A program made the position numbers and the translations under genes. A stretch of DNA of 48,799 nt. Source: Pirellulales bacterium (GTDB lineage Bacteria; Planctomycetota; Planctomycetia; Pirellulales; Thermoguttaceae). The notes beneath the pieces are model-generated. The model did not search any database. It was not told the origin of the DNA and saw only the letters and a list, made by a program, of their open reading frames with translations. Numbering within the stretch: position 1 is the stretch's first letter; the number at the start of each line of letters is the position of its first letter. The stretch is from assembly GCA_020846145.1 (NCBI GenBank), contig JADLEL010000012.1:1-48799 (forward strand). The letters run 5' to 3'. Of the stretch, positions 29,699 through 40,800 are shown in pieces.

Positions 29699-30220
29699 TC
29701 ATCCCGCCATCCGCGTGATGCGATTGAACGGAATGATCGCCGGCGTTTTGTCCGCCCGGTAGCGGTATTGCATCAAATAGGCGTCTTCCGGGGAATCGGC
29801 GTAAAAATTCTTGAGCACCGAAACCGCTCGAAATCCATTCTCGCGGAAGAATAACTGCGCGGGCAAATTCGTCTCCCGCACTTCGAGCGCGATTCGCGTG
29901 CGGCGCTGCGGGGAAAGCTTGTTGGTCAGCTTGGCGAGCATCTGGCTGCCCACTCCGCGGCGCTGAAATCCGCCCGCCACGGCGAAGTTCAAGACGTGAA
30001 TGCGGGTCTTGTGCAGTTCGTAGATCATGAAGCCCACCACGCGGTCCTCTTGCTCGGCGACCATGCCGATGCAATTCCGCTGCCGCAGACTGCGGATGAA
30101 ATCCTCCTCGAGCCAGGGAAACTCGAAATTCCCGCCCTCAATGGCGAGCACTTCGGGCATGTCGCGGCGAATCATCCAACGAATGTGGACGCGAACCTCT
30201 AACTTCTGCTCGGATTGCAT
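29699..30220 (-). CDS. rimI: RimI-like ribosomal protein N-acetyltransferase
   Basis: A GNAT enzyme of 173 residues, probably acetylating the N-terminal amine of ribosomal protein S18 or a similar target. Signatures: IRWMIRRDMPEVLAIEGGNF at the start, WLEEDFIRSLR, the core strand LNFAVAGGFQRRGVGSQML with the acetyl-CoA loop QRRGVG (about 86-91), and ALEVRETNLPAQLFFRENGF. This is the RimI pattern (LEVRxxNxxAxxFYxxxGF, with Phe for Tyr). GGAAGGAGG just upstream of 30220 fixes the start; earlier in-frame codons lack support. Specificity is inferred from family resemblance only. Confidence 0.85.
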   Translation of the reverse strand: MQSEQKLEVRVHIRWMIRRDMPEVLAIEGGNFEFPWLEEDFIRSLRQRNCIGMVAEQEDRVVGFMIYELHKTRIHVLNFAVAGGFQRRGVGSQMLAKLTNKLSPQRRTRIALEVRETNLPAQLFFRENGFRAVSVLKNFYADSPEDAYLMQYRYRADKTPAIIPFNRITRMAG

Positions 30221-30418
30221 GACGGCCTCCTTCCTTGTCGGCCTATCGCGTGTCGAAGGGAACGCGACGTTCACTTAATCCCGGGGCGCTTCGTTGCGCC
30301 CGACGTCCTTCGCGGCCTAAGCTTCCGTGTCCCGAAAAGGACGTTCTTTTCCACGGGGCTTATAGGGTAGCAAACCGGGAAAAAATTTCCAATACGAAAT
30401 CGATGGGAATAAGAATCA

Positions 30419-33400
30419 TCAATGGCGTTCGACCCGCCAGGACCATCCCCAGCTTGCCAAACTTACCAGAACGATGCCCAATCCCAGCCCACTTGGCGAG
30501 AGGTTCAGCCACCAAAACAATCCGAAAACCGCACCGGCCAAATAACCCAGGGAAGGCGCGGCGAGGAGCAATTTTGCCCAAAAGTTTTTCCGAATCCCCC
30601 AAATTGCCAAGCCCAACACGCCCATAATTGCGCCGGCATACCAGACGCGCGCGATGGTTTGGCTCTTTTCCGCCCAACCGTAATTCAGTTGCAGGGAAAT
30701 CGGCCGTCCCTCGTGCTCGAAACCGGTGGTAGCCGTCGGATCAAAGAGCGTCTCGGCCCACCACTGTGCCGGTTCGTAAGCTTCGGGCGGAGCCGCAAGA
30801 GTTTGCCGCAACTCGTCGGACATTTCCAATCGTTCGGCAAACTGCATTTGCCGTTCATCGAGCGATTCCATTTCCTTCCGCATCGAGCGTCCGGTTGCGG
30901 AGATGGAGATCGGCAGCCATTCCCGCAGAACCGCCGCTCGCGCGGCCGCCCAATCGCGCAGGCGGAGCCGATACCAGCGCCGCGTCTCCTCGTTATCCTC
31001 GGAAAAAAGTCCGGCCGCTTCTTCGATCGTTCCGGCGAGCCGGCGGAAACGCAACCACCGACGGTCCAACGCGCCGGTCGGTTCTTTATTCGGGCATTCG
31101 CCGGAAGCGAAGCGCGAAGGTCCGGCGACCGTCCAAAGGGTTTGCGCGACGGGGATTTCGCCCACGCTCGGGGCGAGGAATTCGCGCGTTCCCGGTCGAT
31201 CCGCCGCGTCCATCTTCCCGCGATAAACCACCGCCACCCGTTGTGGCAGTCGATCGGAAGTCAAATTCAAGCTCCACGCGCCGGATTTCGTCGATTGCGG
31301 TTGAAGCGGCACTCCATCCACGGTCGCGGCGACGAGTTCGCTTCCGGGAGGCAGTTGCAACGGACAACTCGACAAGCCGCTCGGCACGAGATCGAAGGTC
31401 GCCACGCCGCGCCACGCGCCGTCGGAGGCCCAAGCCACTCGAATATCCGCCAAACCGACGTGCGGGGCGGCGCTGCTTTGTCCTTGCTGCCGCAACACGG
31501 CCTGGGGATTTTCGGCAGTCGCTTCGCAAACATCGTAGAGTAGCGGATCGATCGCACCGGAAAAGGCGGCGGGGAGTTTCACCAGATTCAAGCCGCCGAT
31601 TTCCCAATTGGTTTCCTGGCCTTGCGATTTGCGCGGCAACGCCACCCAACGCGAAAGTTCCCGGGCTTGCCGCAACGCGATTTCCGGCATCGCCGGCCGT
31701 TCGCCCGGCTCGAACTTGAGCGCGCCGCCGATGCTGAAACGATATTCCCCATCGATCGCCTTGGGCGGCGCGAGGATAAGTCGCCGTCTTTCGCCGGTTG
31801 GCTCCGCGGCGTTGACCGTCGCGCCGCCGGTGATCGCGTAAGGCCCGATCCACGACGGCGAAACCTCGAACTGCAATTCATCGACCACTCCTTCGACGAC
31901 TTGTATCCGGCAATCGACAACCGCCCGCCATTGCCGGTCCTCCTGCCGCAGCCAGACAAGTTGTTTCGCGTTGAACGCCGGCCGGTTCGGCTTCAAGGCG
32001 ACTTCGCCCAAGGCGGGCGATTTTTCCGAAACCCGATAGGCGCAAACCAGCCGCCCGCGCTCCGTGAGATCGCGTTCCTGCTCGATGGCGTGGTCCGGCG
32101 CGGGAAGGTAATTCTCCGGCGCTACGGCGTCGAAAGGATCGCCCGTCAAAGTCGGATCCTGCGGTTGCGCGCGGGATATCGGCGCGTCCTCCCAAGGCAC
32201 GGCAACGCCCGCGCTCGCCGGCGCAGGGGAAGTAGCGCCGGGCGGCGGCATTGCCTCCACGAGCACGCCGGGACGGCGATATACCCGCACCAACATCGCT
32301 TCGGAGCCGACTCCTTCGAGCCGCAACGGCGGCAGCGAAAGCGTTCGTTCTCCGGAAAGCGGCATCGCGCCGCGAACTTTTAGCTCCTGCCGCCCTTCGG
32401 CCGGACCCGTGAGAAAGACGGTTATCGCGCCGTTGGAATCCCGCGTCCAACGACCGGCCATTTCCACGCCGTCTTTTTTCAACGAGACGCTTTGCACGGA
32501 GAATTCTTTCGGGCCGAGCAGCCGATACTGAAAAACGTATCCCGATACGGCGGTCATTTGGGCCGAAAAGTCGAATTCGACTCGCTTTCGATCGAAGCTC
32601 AAGGCCAACGTCGGTTCGGCGGCGATGAGCGGTTCGCGCGGTTTGGTCGCAAGGCTCCAACCGGCGGCGGCGGCGAGCCGGTACGCCGCGAGGGGCGCGG
32701 AAGCCGCATTTCCCCAAGCCTTGAGGAATTCGTTGACCGCCGCAGGCTCGGCTTCCGCCTGCGTCGCCGGTCCCTCCGCCGAAGCGCGCGGCAAAACGCA
32801 TTCCAGCCGCGGATCCACCGAAATTCCCAGCCAGCGCTTGCCGATTCGCAATTGCTCGACTTCCACCGAGGGCAACCGTAAATTGCCCACGCCCGATGCG
32901 CCCGTCAGTAAAAACGAGAGTTGGATCGTCGCTTGCTCCGGCAGGAGTTGCGCCCACTCCAGCGCGACGACTTGCCGATTGGGAAAACTTTGCACTTGCG
33001 CCGTCGGCGCTCCAGGGCCGGTAAGCGGTGAAAATCGCAATCGGGGATCGACCGCCAACTGCAATTTTCGAATCCGCCCCGCCGCGGCGTTGCACTTCAG
33101 GCACACATCGACGACTACCGCGCCGGGTTGCACTTTCAACCAGAGCAATTCCTCCATTTCGGGGACCGCCGCGCCCGGCCCGCCTTCCTGCCAGGCGACC
33201 GTCAACCGATCGGCCGGTCCGAGATCGGCGGTAATTCGCGGCGGTTCGCTTTCTTCCGCCACTTTTCCCAACGCCGAACGCACTTCCACGGACGGCGGCT
33301 CGGAAGGCAGGAGCAGTTCCAATCGCGCGCCGGCCGAGCGCGGTATGGAAACGTCGAAATCCGCATCGCCATTTCGCCGATGAATCGCGGGCCGAAGCGA

Positions 33401-36400
33401 TAATTCCAGCCGATAGTCGCCCGGCTCATCAACGGTAAAGGCAATCGACGTCCCCTCCGGTTCCCCTTCGACGCGCAACGGGCGGCCATCGAGCTTAACG
33501 CTTTCGGGAAGAAGATCGGCGCGGTCGCGGCGGAAAGGGATCCGCACGCGCACGGCGCGGCCGAAGACGTGCAGATCGAATTGCGCCATCAACGACTCGA
33601 CCGTTATATGCCCCGTCGCCGATTCGCGGATCAATGCGCCGCGATAGACCGCCGAAGTCAATAACCAACCAAGGGGCTTCTCCGAAACCGCTCCCGCCCG
33701 CCGAAATAACTCGCGATAGAAACTTTCGGGCACATAAACTTTATCGCCTACCGGTTTGTTCGCGGCATCGGTGGGGACGAACACGCGATAGACCGGGGGC
33801 GCGGAAACCGGCGCCGCTTCCTTTTTCGGCGGCTCGTCGGCATTCGCGCGTAAAGCGAGCGATAACGCCGCCGCGAGCAGCAACAATTTCACGGCGGAAC
33901 TCTTCGCCGAACCGCCGGCGGAATCCGCCCCGTCGCGGTTTGGCCGTCCTTCCGTTTGCAAGACGGTGCGTTCGAGGGCGGTGGGCGGGGGCGCCTTTTC
34001 CTCGGAATTCCGCCCTTCCGGCACGGCGGCGACTTCGGGGGAACGAGCGCGAATCGTCAATCGCAAGATCGTGCAAAACAAGGTTCCCAGCATGGCCCAC
34101 GACGCCAATGCCGAAAACGGCTCCGAAAGCGACAACGAGGCCAAAGCAAAACCGGCCGCCGCGCAGAGCAAGACCGTCAATTTTCGCAACAAAAACCACC
34201 AGCCCAACGCCACGGCGACGAGAAACGCCGCCCCTCCGGCGATTTGAAAGGCGGCGCGATGCACGTAGCGCACGGCAACCGCTTCCTCCAGGGGAAGTTC
34301 CAGCCGGGCGGCATTCCAGCCGCGCATTTCGAACGACATCGCCCCGGGAAAACCGGCACGGTCCCAAGGCGATTCCGGCTTCGGCGGCAACCTCGCCCAG
34401 ATTCCCGCGGATAAAAAACGTCCCTCCGCGCCATTTTGCGCGGCCTCGGTCAAACGCTCGGCGAGGGGGCCGGGCGCGAGAATCCCCGCCGAGGATATTT
34501 CCGACGAACTCCATTGCCGGCTATACAGCGCGGCCGATATTTGACTGGTCAGCAACGCCGAATCGCCGAATGCCAGCACGGCAAGCCGCGCTTTTTGCAA
34601 TAGCTCTCCGACTCGTTTCGCCGCCGCTTTGCCCGCAAAATTCGGAAGGGGAGTTTGGCCGAAAACGCCCAGCCGGTCCAATGCCGGGCGATCGACGAGA
34701 AGTTGCGGGGAGTCCGGCCAGTTCGCGCTCGATTCGAGCAGATCGCGCCACGTGGGCGGTGCGCCGTTCCGACTCGACTCGGCGCGATCGAGCGCCTGTC
34801 CCAGCAGCCGCACGATTTTTTCCAGAGTCCGCGCGGCGCGCTCGCGGGGGGGATCGCCCGCGATGGCGGCCCAATCTTCGGCGGAGAGGGGCCGAAAACT
34901 CCGCCGGCCCGCTTCTCGGCCCAGTGGACCCCCTAGTGATTGCCCGATCGTCCGCCGCGGCGCGAAAAGCGGCGAGCCGGGCGATTGGCCCGCCGCGGCT
35001 TCATAGCCCGTCGGCAGCCACATCCGCCAGCCCGCCGAGAGCACCGGCACGTCGATGTTCGGCAAACGCGAGGCGATGGCGCCCGCCGCCCCAAGCGGTC
35101 TATCCCGCAAGGCGAATTCGACGGCCAATGTCGCAAAACGCTTTTCCGTGGGGAGCGACACGGATATGTTGCTTTGTCCCGCTTTTTTCGCGCCGGCGTC
35201 GATTTCAAGGATCGGTTGCCAGACGGCGGGCCGATCGTCGATCCAAACGCCGCTCACCGCGGCGGGATCGGCTCCTTCGGGGAGCGTCATCCGCAATTGT
35301 TCGCGATCGTCCAATTGCAGTTCCCAGACGGCCGCGTAGCGCGAAATGCCCTCCGGATCGTGCCAGGACTCCAAGCGCGCGCTCCACGCGCACGCCGTGC
35401 TCGACGGACGATCGGCGGGCGCGAGAGAAATCGGCGGTTCCTTGGCATACGCGGCATCGCGGGCCGGATCGTAGCTGAACGTCGCCCAGGCTGTCGGGAA
35501 CGAGGTCATCGAGGGCGGTTCCGGCGGCAAGCGCTTTAAGCGGCGGTTCTCGATCCGAACTCCCGATTGCGCCGTCCGCCGTATGATCAGCGTGCCGTTC
35601 TGCCGGCTTGCTTCGGGCAAGGATGCCAAACCGAGCGGGCGCGGCTCCGCAAAAACCGTCTCCCGCGCGCCCGCAAACTCGAAAGGCGCGCTCTGCGGAC
35701 GACTGAAAACGAGCTCCCAAATTTCCGCGCCATTTTTCGTTGCGGATGCCCCCGGTTCGCCATTCGACGCCTTCCGCGCCGTTAGCGCAAGACCTTCCGC
35801 GCCGACCGGCTTCCACTGCGGAGGCGATTCGCTTCGTTCCGAAAGTCGCACCAAAATTCGCTCGACGTGCGCCGTTCCCGGCACGCAACGCACGTTCCAG
35901 CTTTCCCGAAGGCGGCCGCCCGCCGCCTCCGCTTCCATGTGGATGGCGGCCGAATACTCCGGCCGGCGGCTCTCGACAGCGACTTCCGCATCGGCGCCGA
36001 AGGCATCTTCCGAAAAAAGCAGTTCTCCCGGCGAAACGGAAAATAATTCTCGATCGGTCGCGGGCAGGTCTTTGACCCGAACGCGGCGCGGCAAAATGTC
36101 TCCTTGAATCTTCAACTCGTTCCCGCCGACCGCCCCGAGCGACATCCAGCGGCGGCTCTCGACCGGCGGCAAATAATGCAAAGGCTGCAAGTCGCTCAAT
36201 TTCATGGCCCGCTCCGACGGACGGCGCAAGCGGCGCGCGGCGACGATTGCCCGCACCATCTGCTCCGGCCCGATGGACTTCGCCAGCCGGATCGTCAACC
36301 TTCGATCTCCGTCGCGCGCGGTCGCCAAATTCCAATCGGCGATCGCATCGGCGGGAACGGAGGTTACTTCATCGATCCGCCACGCGGGAGCGACTTTCGC

Positions 36401-37840
36401 CTCGAGCGCGAATTGCGACGATTCCGCCGCGCGGAAGTCGCCCGCCACCCGCGCCGTAATCTCGCCGCCGCCGATCTCCACCGCCGTCGCCACGGCGGCC
36501 TCCACTTCCTCCCGATGCATGGCCAGCGCCACCTCGACGGTCGCTTCCGCATTGAAGCAGCGAAACTCCGCCGACTCGCCGAGCCGCGGCGCGGCGAGCG
36601 GACCGGTCCCCGTTTGACTGCATTCCCAAGGCCGCAAACGCTCGAGGCAAAGCGGCCGCAGCGCCGCCACGGAAATCAGCCCGTCTTCCCACGCCGCGCC
36701 TTCGGGGCGCATCCGGGGCAATCGCCAGGGGCGATCCATCGCGAGCGGCGCGATCGCCGTCAGCCGCAAAGTCGGATTCGTTTCCGGGAACGACGGCGGA
36801 ATGCTCACGATCGCCCGCGCGCCATTTTCGTTGGGCAACGATTCGAGGGTCCACGCCGCCGCCCTCTCGCCGCAGCGCGCCGCGACCAGTTCCATTCCCG
36901 GATCGAGCAGCACGGCGATCTTCGTCGGCGCTTGGCTCCCGCCTTGCAGCTTCCATTGCGCCGATACGTTGACGCCTCGCGCCGAGATGTCGTAATGCCG
37001 CGATTCGCTCAACCGCGGCAAGGTTCCCGCCGATTCCCGCTGCCCGCCGGAAACGATTTTCAATCGGAAGCGGTTAATTCCTCCCAATTCGATTCGCCAG
37101 CGTTTTTGAAGGGATTTCGCGTTTTCCGGCGGACGAGAATCGGAAGGGCGAGGTTCTATTGCCTGCGGCCCGAAAACCAATCCCGGTTCGATTTGCGGCA
37201 TAAGTTCCACGGGCAGATCGAGCACGAGCGAACTCGCCGCGGCCGAGGGAATATCGAGCGAAATGACCGCGTTTCCGCCGGCATCGCGCCGGCCCGCCAG
37301 CGACCAGTCGAATTGCAATTTTCCGCTCCGTTCGACGACGACGCCCAACTTTCCGAGAGGATTCGTCCCCAGCAAAGCCTTTTTGGATAAATTTCCCTCT
37401 CCGGGCGCCGATCGAAGGTTGGTCGGGAGAGGGGTGAGATCCCACTGGGGATTGCGAATCGAGAGGTTGCATGGTTCGAGCGGCAACAGCGCGGGAGAGT
37501 CGGCCGCGAGCGCGATTTCCAGATCGGCTTTCCCGAAAAGCATACTTGCGCCTTCCAGCTCGACGCGATATTCCGCCCGGCGCACTTGCGCGGAGCGAAA
37601 GGTCGGCGCGGAATCGCCCGCCGCTTGCAACTCCGAAAGGAGCCGCTCGAATTCCTTCGTCTCCAGGGGGAGATATTTCCCTTCGCCCGTCGGCCAATCG
37701 GCCATCCGGGCGGCCGGCGCCAATATCCGGCGATACCGCAGCGGCGACGTCTCCCCCTCGCGCTCGCCGCCGAAGGCCGGCGCGGAAACCGCCGTCGGCA
37801 CTAGCAGCAGAGCGATAATCGAGAGGATGCGATTGTTCAT
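30419..37840 (-). CDS. Giant envelope protein, apparent fusion of two exported units
   Basis: A 2473-residue protein of unknown function. Unit 1 (about 1-1310) has a signal peptide (ILSIIALLLVPTAVSAPAFG), a YLPLETKEFERLLSELQA motif (about 57), long beta-rich domains and two or three membrane segments (about 1195-1255; FLVAVALGWWFLL). After a polar linker, residues 1313-1337 again look like a signal peptide (AVKLLLLAAALSLALRANAD). Unit 2 then starts with VYVPESFYRELFRRAGA, has beta-rich domains, and ends in membrane helices (about 2400-2473; LGLAIWGIRKNFWAKLLLAA). The upstream gene ends 4 bases before this start, with GGAA overlapping its stop, so the two are cotranscribed and probably coupled. 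A large periplasmic mass anchored in the inner membrane is inferred. Confidence 0.82.
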   Translation of the reverse strand: MNNRILSIIALLLVPTAVSAPAFGGEREGETSPLRYRRILAPAARMADWPTGEGKYLPLETKEFERLLSELQAAGDSAPTFRSAQVRRAEYRVELEGASMLFGKADLEIALAADSPALLPLEPCNLSIRNPQWDLTPLPTNLRSAPGEGNLSKKALLGTNPLGKLGVVVERSGKLQFDWSLAGRRDAGGNAVISLDIPSAAASSLVLDLPVELMPQIEPGLVFGPQAIEPRPSDSRPPENAKSLQKRWRIELGGINRFRLKIVSGGQRESAGTLPRLSESRHYDISARGVNVSAQWKLQGGSQAPTKIAVLLDPGMELVAARCGERAAAWTLESLPNENGARAIVSIPPSFPETNPTLRLTAIAPLAMDRPWRLPRMRPEGAAWEDGLISVAALRPLCLERLRPWECSQTGTGPLAAPRLGESAEFRCFNAEATVEVALAMHREEVEAAVATAVEIGGGEITARVAGDFRAAESSQFALEAKVAPAWRIDEVTSVPADAIADWNLATARDGDRRLTIRLAKSIGPEQMVRAIVAARRLRRPSERAMKLSDLQPLHYLPPVESRRWMSLGAVGGNELKIQGDILPRRVRVKDLPATDRELFSVSPGELLFSEDAFGADAEVAVESRRPEYSAAIHMEAEAAGGRLRESWNVRCVPGTAHVERILVRLSERSESPPQWKPVGAEGLALTARKASNGEPGASATKNGAEIWELVFSRPQSAPFEFAGARETVFAEPRPLGLASLPEASRQNGTLIIRRTAQSGVRIENRRLKRLPPEPPSMTSFPTAWATFSYDPARDAAYAKEPPISLAPADRPSSTACAWSARLESWHDPEGISRYAAVWELQLDDREQLRMTLPEGADPAAVSGVWIDDRPAVWQPILEIDAGAKKAGQSNISVSLPTEKRFATLAVEFALRDRPLGAAGAIASRLPNIDVPVLSAGWRMWLPTGYEAAAGQSPGSPLFAPRRTIGQSLGGPLGREAGRRSFRPLSAEDWAAIAGDPPRERAARTLEKIVRLLGQALDRAESSRNGAPPTWRDLLESSANWPDSPQLLVDRPALDRLGVFGQTPLPNFAGKAAAKRVGELLQKARLAVLAFGDSALLTSQISAALYSRQWSSSEISSAGILAPGPLAERLTEAAQNGAEGRFLSAGIWARLPPKPESPWDRAGFPGAMSFEMRGWNAARLELPLEEAVAVRYVHRAAFQIAGGAAFLVAVALGWWFLLRKLTVLLCAAAGFALASLSLSEPFSALASWAMLGTLFCTILRLTIRARSPEVAAVPEGRNSEEKAPPPTALERTVLQTEGRPNRDGADSAGGSAKSSAVKLLLLAAALSLALRANADEPPKKEAAPVSAPPVYRVFVPTDAANKPVGDKVYVPESFYRELFRRAGAVSEKPLGWLLTSAVYRGALIRESATGHITVESLMAQFDLHVFGRAVRVRIPFRRDRADLLPESVKLDGRPLRVEGEPEGTSIAFTVDEPGDYRLELSLRPAIHRRNGDADFDVSIPRSAGARLELLLPSEPPSVEVRSALGKVAEESEPPRITADLGPADRLTVAWQEGGPGAAVPEMEELLWLKVQPGAVVVDVCLKCNAAAGRIRKLQLAVDPRLRFSPLTGPGAPTAQVQSFPNRQVVALEWAQLLPEQATIQLSFLLTGASGVGNLRLPSVEVEQLRIGKRWLGISVDPRLECVLPRASAEGPATQAEAEPAAVNEFLKAWGNAASAPLAAYRLAAAAGWSLATKPREPLIAAEPTLALSFDRKRVEFDFSAQMTAVSGYVFQYRLLGPKEFSVQSVSLKKDGVEMAGRWTRDSNGAITVFLTGPAEGRQELKVRGAMPLSGERTLSLPPLRLEGVGSEAMLVRVYRRPGVLVEAMPPPGATSPAPASAGVAVPWEDAPISRAQPQDPTLTGDPFDAVAPENYLPAPDHAIEQERDLTERGRLVCAYRVSEKSPALGEVALKPNRPAFNAKQLVWLRQEDRQWRAVVDCRIQVVEGVVDELQFEVSPSWIGPYAITGGATVNAAEPTGERRRLILAPPKAIDGEYRFSIGGALKFEPGERPAMPEIALRQARELSRWVALPRKSQGQETNWEIGGLNLVKLPAAFSGAIDPLLYDVCEATAENPQAVLRQQGQSSAAPHVGLADIRVAWASDGAWRGVATFDLVPSGLSSCPLQLPPGSELVAATVDGVPLQPQSTKSGAWSLNLTSDRLPQRVAVVYRGKMDAADRPGTREFLAPSVGEIPVAQTLWTVAGPSRFASGECPNKEPTGALDRRWLRFRRLAGTIEEAAGLFSEDNEETRRWYRLRLRDWAAARAAVLREWLPISISATGRSMRKEMESLDERQMQFAERLEMSDELRQTLAAPPEAYEPAQWWAETLFDPTATTGFEHEGRPISLQLNYGWAEKSQTIARVWYAGAIMGVLGLAIWGIRKNFWAKLLLAAPSLGYLAGAVFGLFWWLNLSPSGLGLGIVLVSLASWGWSWRVERH

Positions 37841-37844
37841 GGAA

Positions 37845-40800
37845 TTATTCCAACAGCGTCGGCAGGTTTTGCGTGGTCGCCACCGATACCGCCGACGCCG
37901 GAACCAACTGCGGGCTTTTCGTCGAAGGGATTTCCGCTCTCGCGGCCGGCGGTTCGGATTTCCGCTTCTTCCGTGGGGGGAAGATCCGCACGGAGAGGCC
38001 GGTGATTAACGCCAAGACCAATCCGATGCTCGACGCCTGGGCCAGCACGGTCGCCGGTTCGGGGTAAATCAGCCCTAAACTCAAGAGTCCGAACGCGAGA
38101 ACCAAAATCGCGATCGGATGACGCAGCGCCGGGAAATAAATCAACAACAGCCCGACCGACAACGCCGTTCCCGAAGATAAAAGCACGATCCACGCCCGGG
38201 ACGCCGTCCACGTTTCGGCCCCTTCCACCGTACCCAAGGCGCTGAACAAGTAAACGTTGAGGCCCTCCGACGGCCCGGTCCGATGCGCCGTGCCGACCCA
38301 GGTTTCCAATTCCTCTTGGCTCAATAGCGGCCGTCGCTCCCAGAAAATCCCCGGAAATCCCCAGCGGTATTCGCCGGCAAAACCGCGCGGATCGGCGAGG
38401 ATGTGCTTGTCTTGCGGCAGAATCAATTGCCAATACAGCCGCCGCGTCCAATTCCCCGAGTCGATTTGCGGAAATACGAGTTTCAACCGCGTCGCGACGG
38501 GAGCCGACTCGCCGAAATGATAGATGATTTCCAGCGCGTAGCGCCGCAATTCCCCGCCGCTCGAAAGCGGGATCGACACCCGGTCGTTCCCCATTGGGCG
38601 GACTTCGAGCCGCTTGCCGTCCAACAGCGCGGCCATTTGCGAGAGCGCGGCTTCCGGCGGAAGGGCGACCGTCAATTCGCTTTGGTTGGTGAGCAGTTGA
38701 AATGCCGCGCGGTCCTGCCGGGCCGAGGAGGTCAGCCAGGTTTGAATCCATGCCCGCTCGACGACCGTGGCGTTGACGCCGGATGTTTCTTCGCGGTCGA
38801 TTTCGACCTCCACCCGGTCGATGCGTCCTTCGGCCTTATAGCTCTGCGGCGATTGCCGGCCGGAACGGACCGGCTCTTTCTCCGCCAATTGCCAAGTATT
38901 GCCGACCGGCGATGCTTTTATTCCGCCGCCCGCGGTCAGCAGCAACTTATTGCCCAACGCTTCGCCTTCGGCGGGGACGATCAGGGGGATCGTTTCCAGC
39001 GCCGGTTTTACGGTTTGCAGCGCGGACAAGGGCAAAGCGTAACGCGCGGTAATCGTGCAGCGGCCGAGGCAGGCTTCGGGCAGGGAAATCCGCACCCGCG
39101 ACATCCCCGCCGGCGCCGGGGGAACCTCGCCCGCGGCGATCGTCCGGAACGAGAGCGGCTTGCCGTCGCGCTCGATGGCAAGCGTCGCCGTATTCGCGAT
39201 CGATTGCGGCACATCGACCGATAAATGATCGACGGCCTCGTAGTCGATCGCATAAGCGAACTTCTGCTCGACTTCGGCCGAACGATCTCCGAGTTGCACG
39301 CGATCGGTCATTTCGACCGCGATCCGCCGCGGATGGACGCGCATCTCCGCCGCGAATATCGCCGCCTTGCCTTCACTGCGATAGAACAGCGGCTCCTGCC
39401 GGCGTTCGGGCAGTTTGAGCGGCAAGGCGTTTTGCTGGCGAATCAGGCCCAGGCTCGCGTTGCCGTCGGGCGTGAGTTCGACATTATCGGCCGGCGAGAC
39501 CGCCACCACCGCCGAAACGGAAGCGGTCTCTTGCGGCTGCGGCAGGCCGACCGCGATCGCCGCCGCGGCGGCCGGAATGGGGCGTTGCGCCTTCAACCTT
39601 AATTCGAGCGTCCCCGACGCCGGCTCGATCAGCGGGATAGTGAGTATGCCTTTTGCATCGCTTTCGAGACCTTCGGCGGCCACGAGATTTTCCGGCTCGA
39701 CGCGGTCCAATTGCCAATCCGGCATCGCGATCCTCAGCGCGTGCGCCTTGCCGCCGTGAATGGCGTAGGTCAATTTCGCGTCGAGCCGCACGCGGTCGCG
39801 GTCCACGATGAGCAGGTACTCCGGCTCCACGTTGATCCGCGTGCGCCGCGGAATCAACCGCGTCTGGATCGCGAACGGCTGCGCGAAATACTCGAAACCC
39901 GCCGCCAGACCGGAAACGCGGAGATTTTCGGGCAATTGATCGATTTGCCGCACGCCCCGACTCGCTCCCCAAAGGATTTGCCAATCGCCGGATGCCGTGG
40001 CGGCAAGCACGCCCCACTGCCGCGCCGCGCCAAGCACTTCGAATCCCGAAAGCTCCCGCCACGCCGCCGGTTCTTTCGCCTCCCCTTGCCGGCGGCAGGA
40101 GAGGTGGACCTCGACCGGCCCCAAAACCTTTTTCGGCAAGCGCACTTCCACCAATCGTCCGCGATCCGCGGAGCTTTGACCCTCCTCCAAAAGCGCGAGC
40201 GCGTAGCCGGCGTTGTTGGCGGGAGTCAATTCCGCGCCCTCCGGCAACCGCACCGTGAAGCGGTCGAACGGTGCGCCGTAACTCCGCACGGTCAAGGCGG
40301 CTTCGCTCGAAACGCCCCGGTCGTCGAGCCGCGCAAGGATCGAACCCACCGCCTCGATCACCGCGGGCGTCGGTCCGTTCGCGTTGCCGGACTTGCGCCA
40401 CGAAAGTTCGAAATCGCCGCTCGCGCCGCGCGCGGCGATCTCCGCGCCGCCCGAGGGCGATGCAACCGGCGGCAAAATCGCGGCGCCCTCCGAACCTTGC
40501 GCCGTTACTTGATTCTCGGCCACGCTCAGCGTGAATTCGGAAATTGCCGCCCGCGGGAGGTACAGTTTGAGTTTGTGCTCCGAACCGGCGGTCGCGATCG
40601 GAACCGCGAGCCGCATCTCGATCTCGTGCGGACTGTCCGTCGGACCGTGCAGCCAAGCCGCGTAACCTTCGCCGCCGCCGAGGTATTGCACGATGAAATC
40701 GCCGTTCCCCTTGTATTCCGCCGGCTTAAGCAGCAGCCCCTGATCGAATCGCAGGGGGATGCGCACCCAATCGGCGTCGTGCAACGCGACTTGCAAGCGG

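Noticed and set aside
30419..37840. Assembly or sequencing error joining two genes
   Set aside because: The reading frame, codon use and linker composition are continuous through the junction near residue 1310; a fusion is the simpler reading, although only raw reads could exclude an error.
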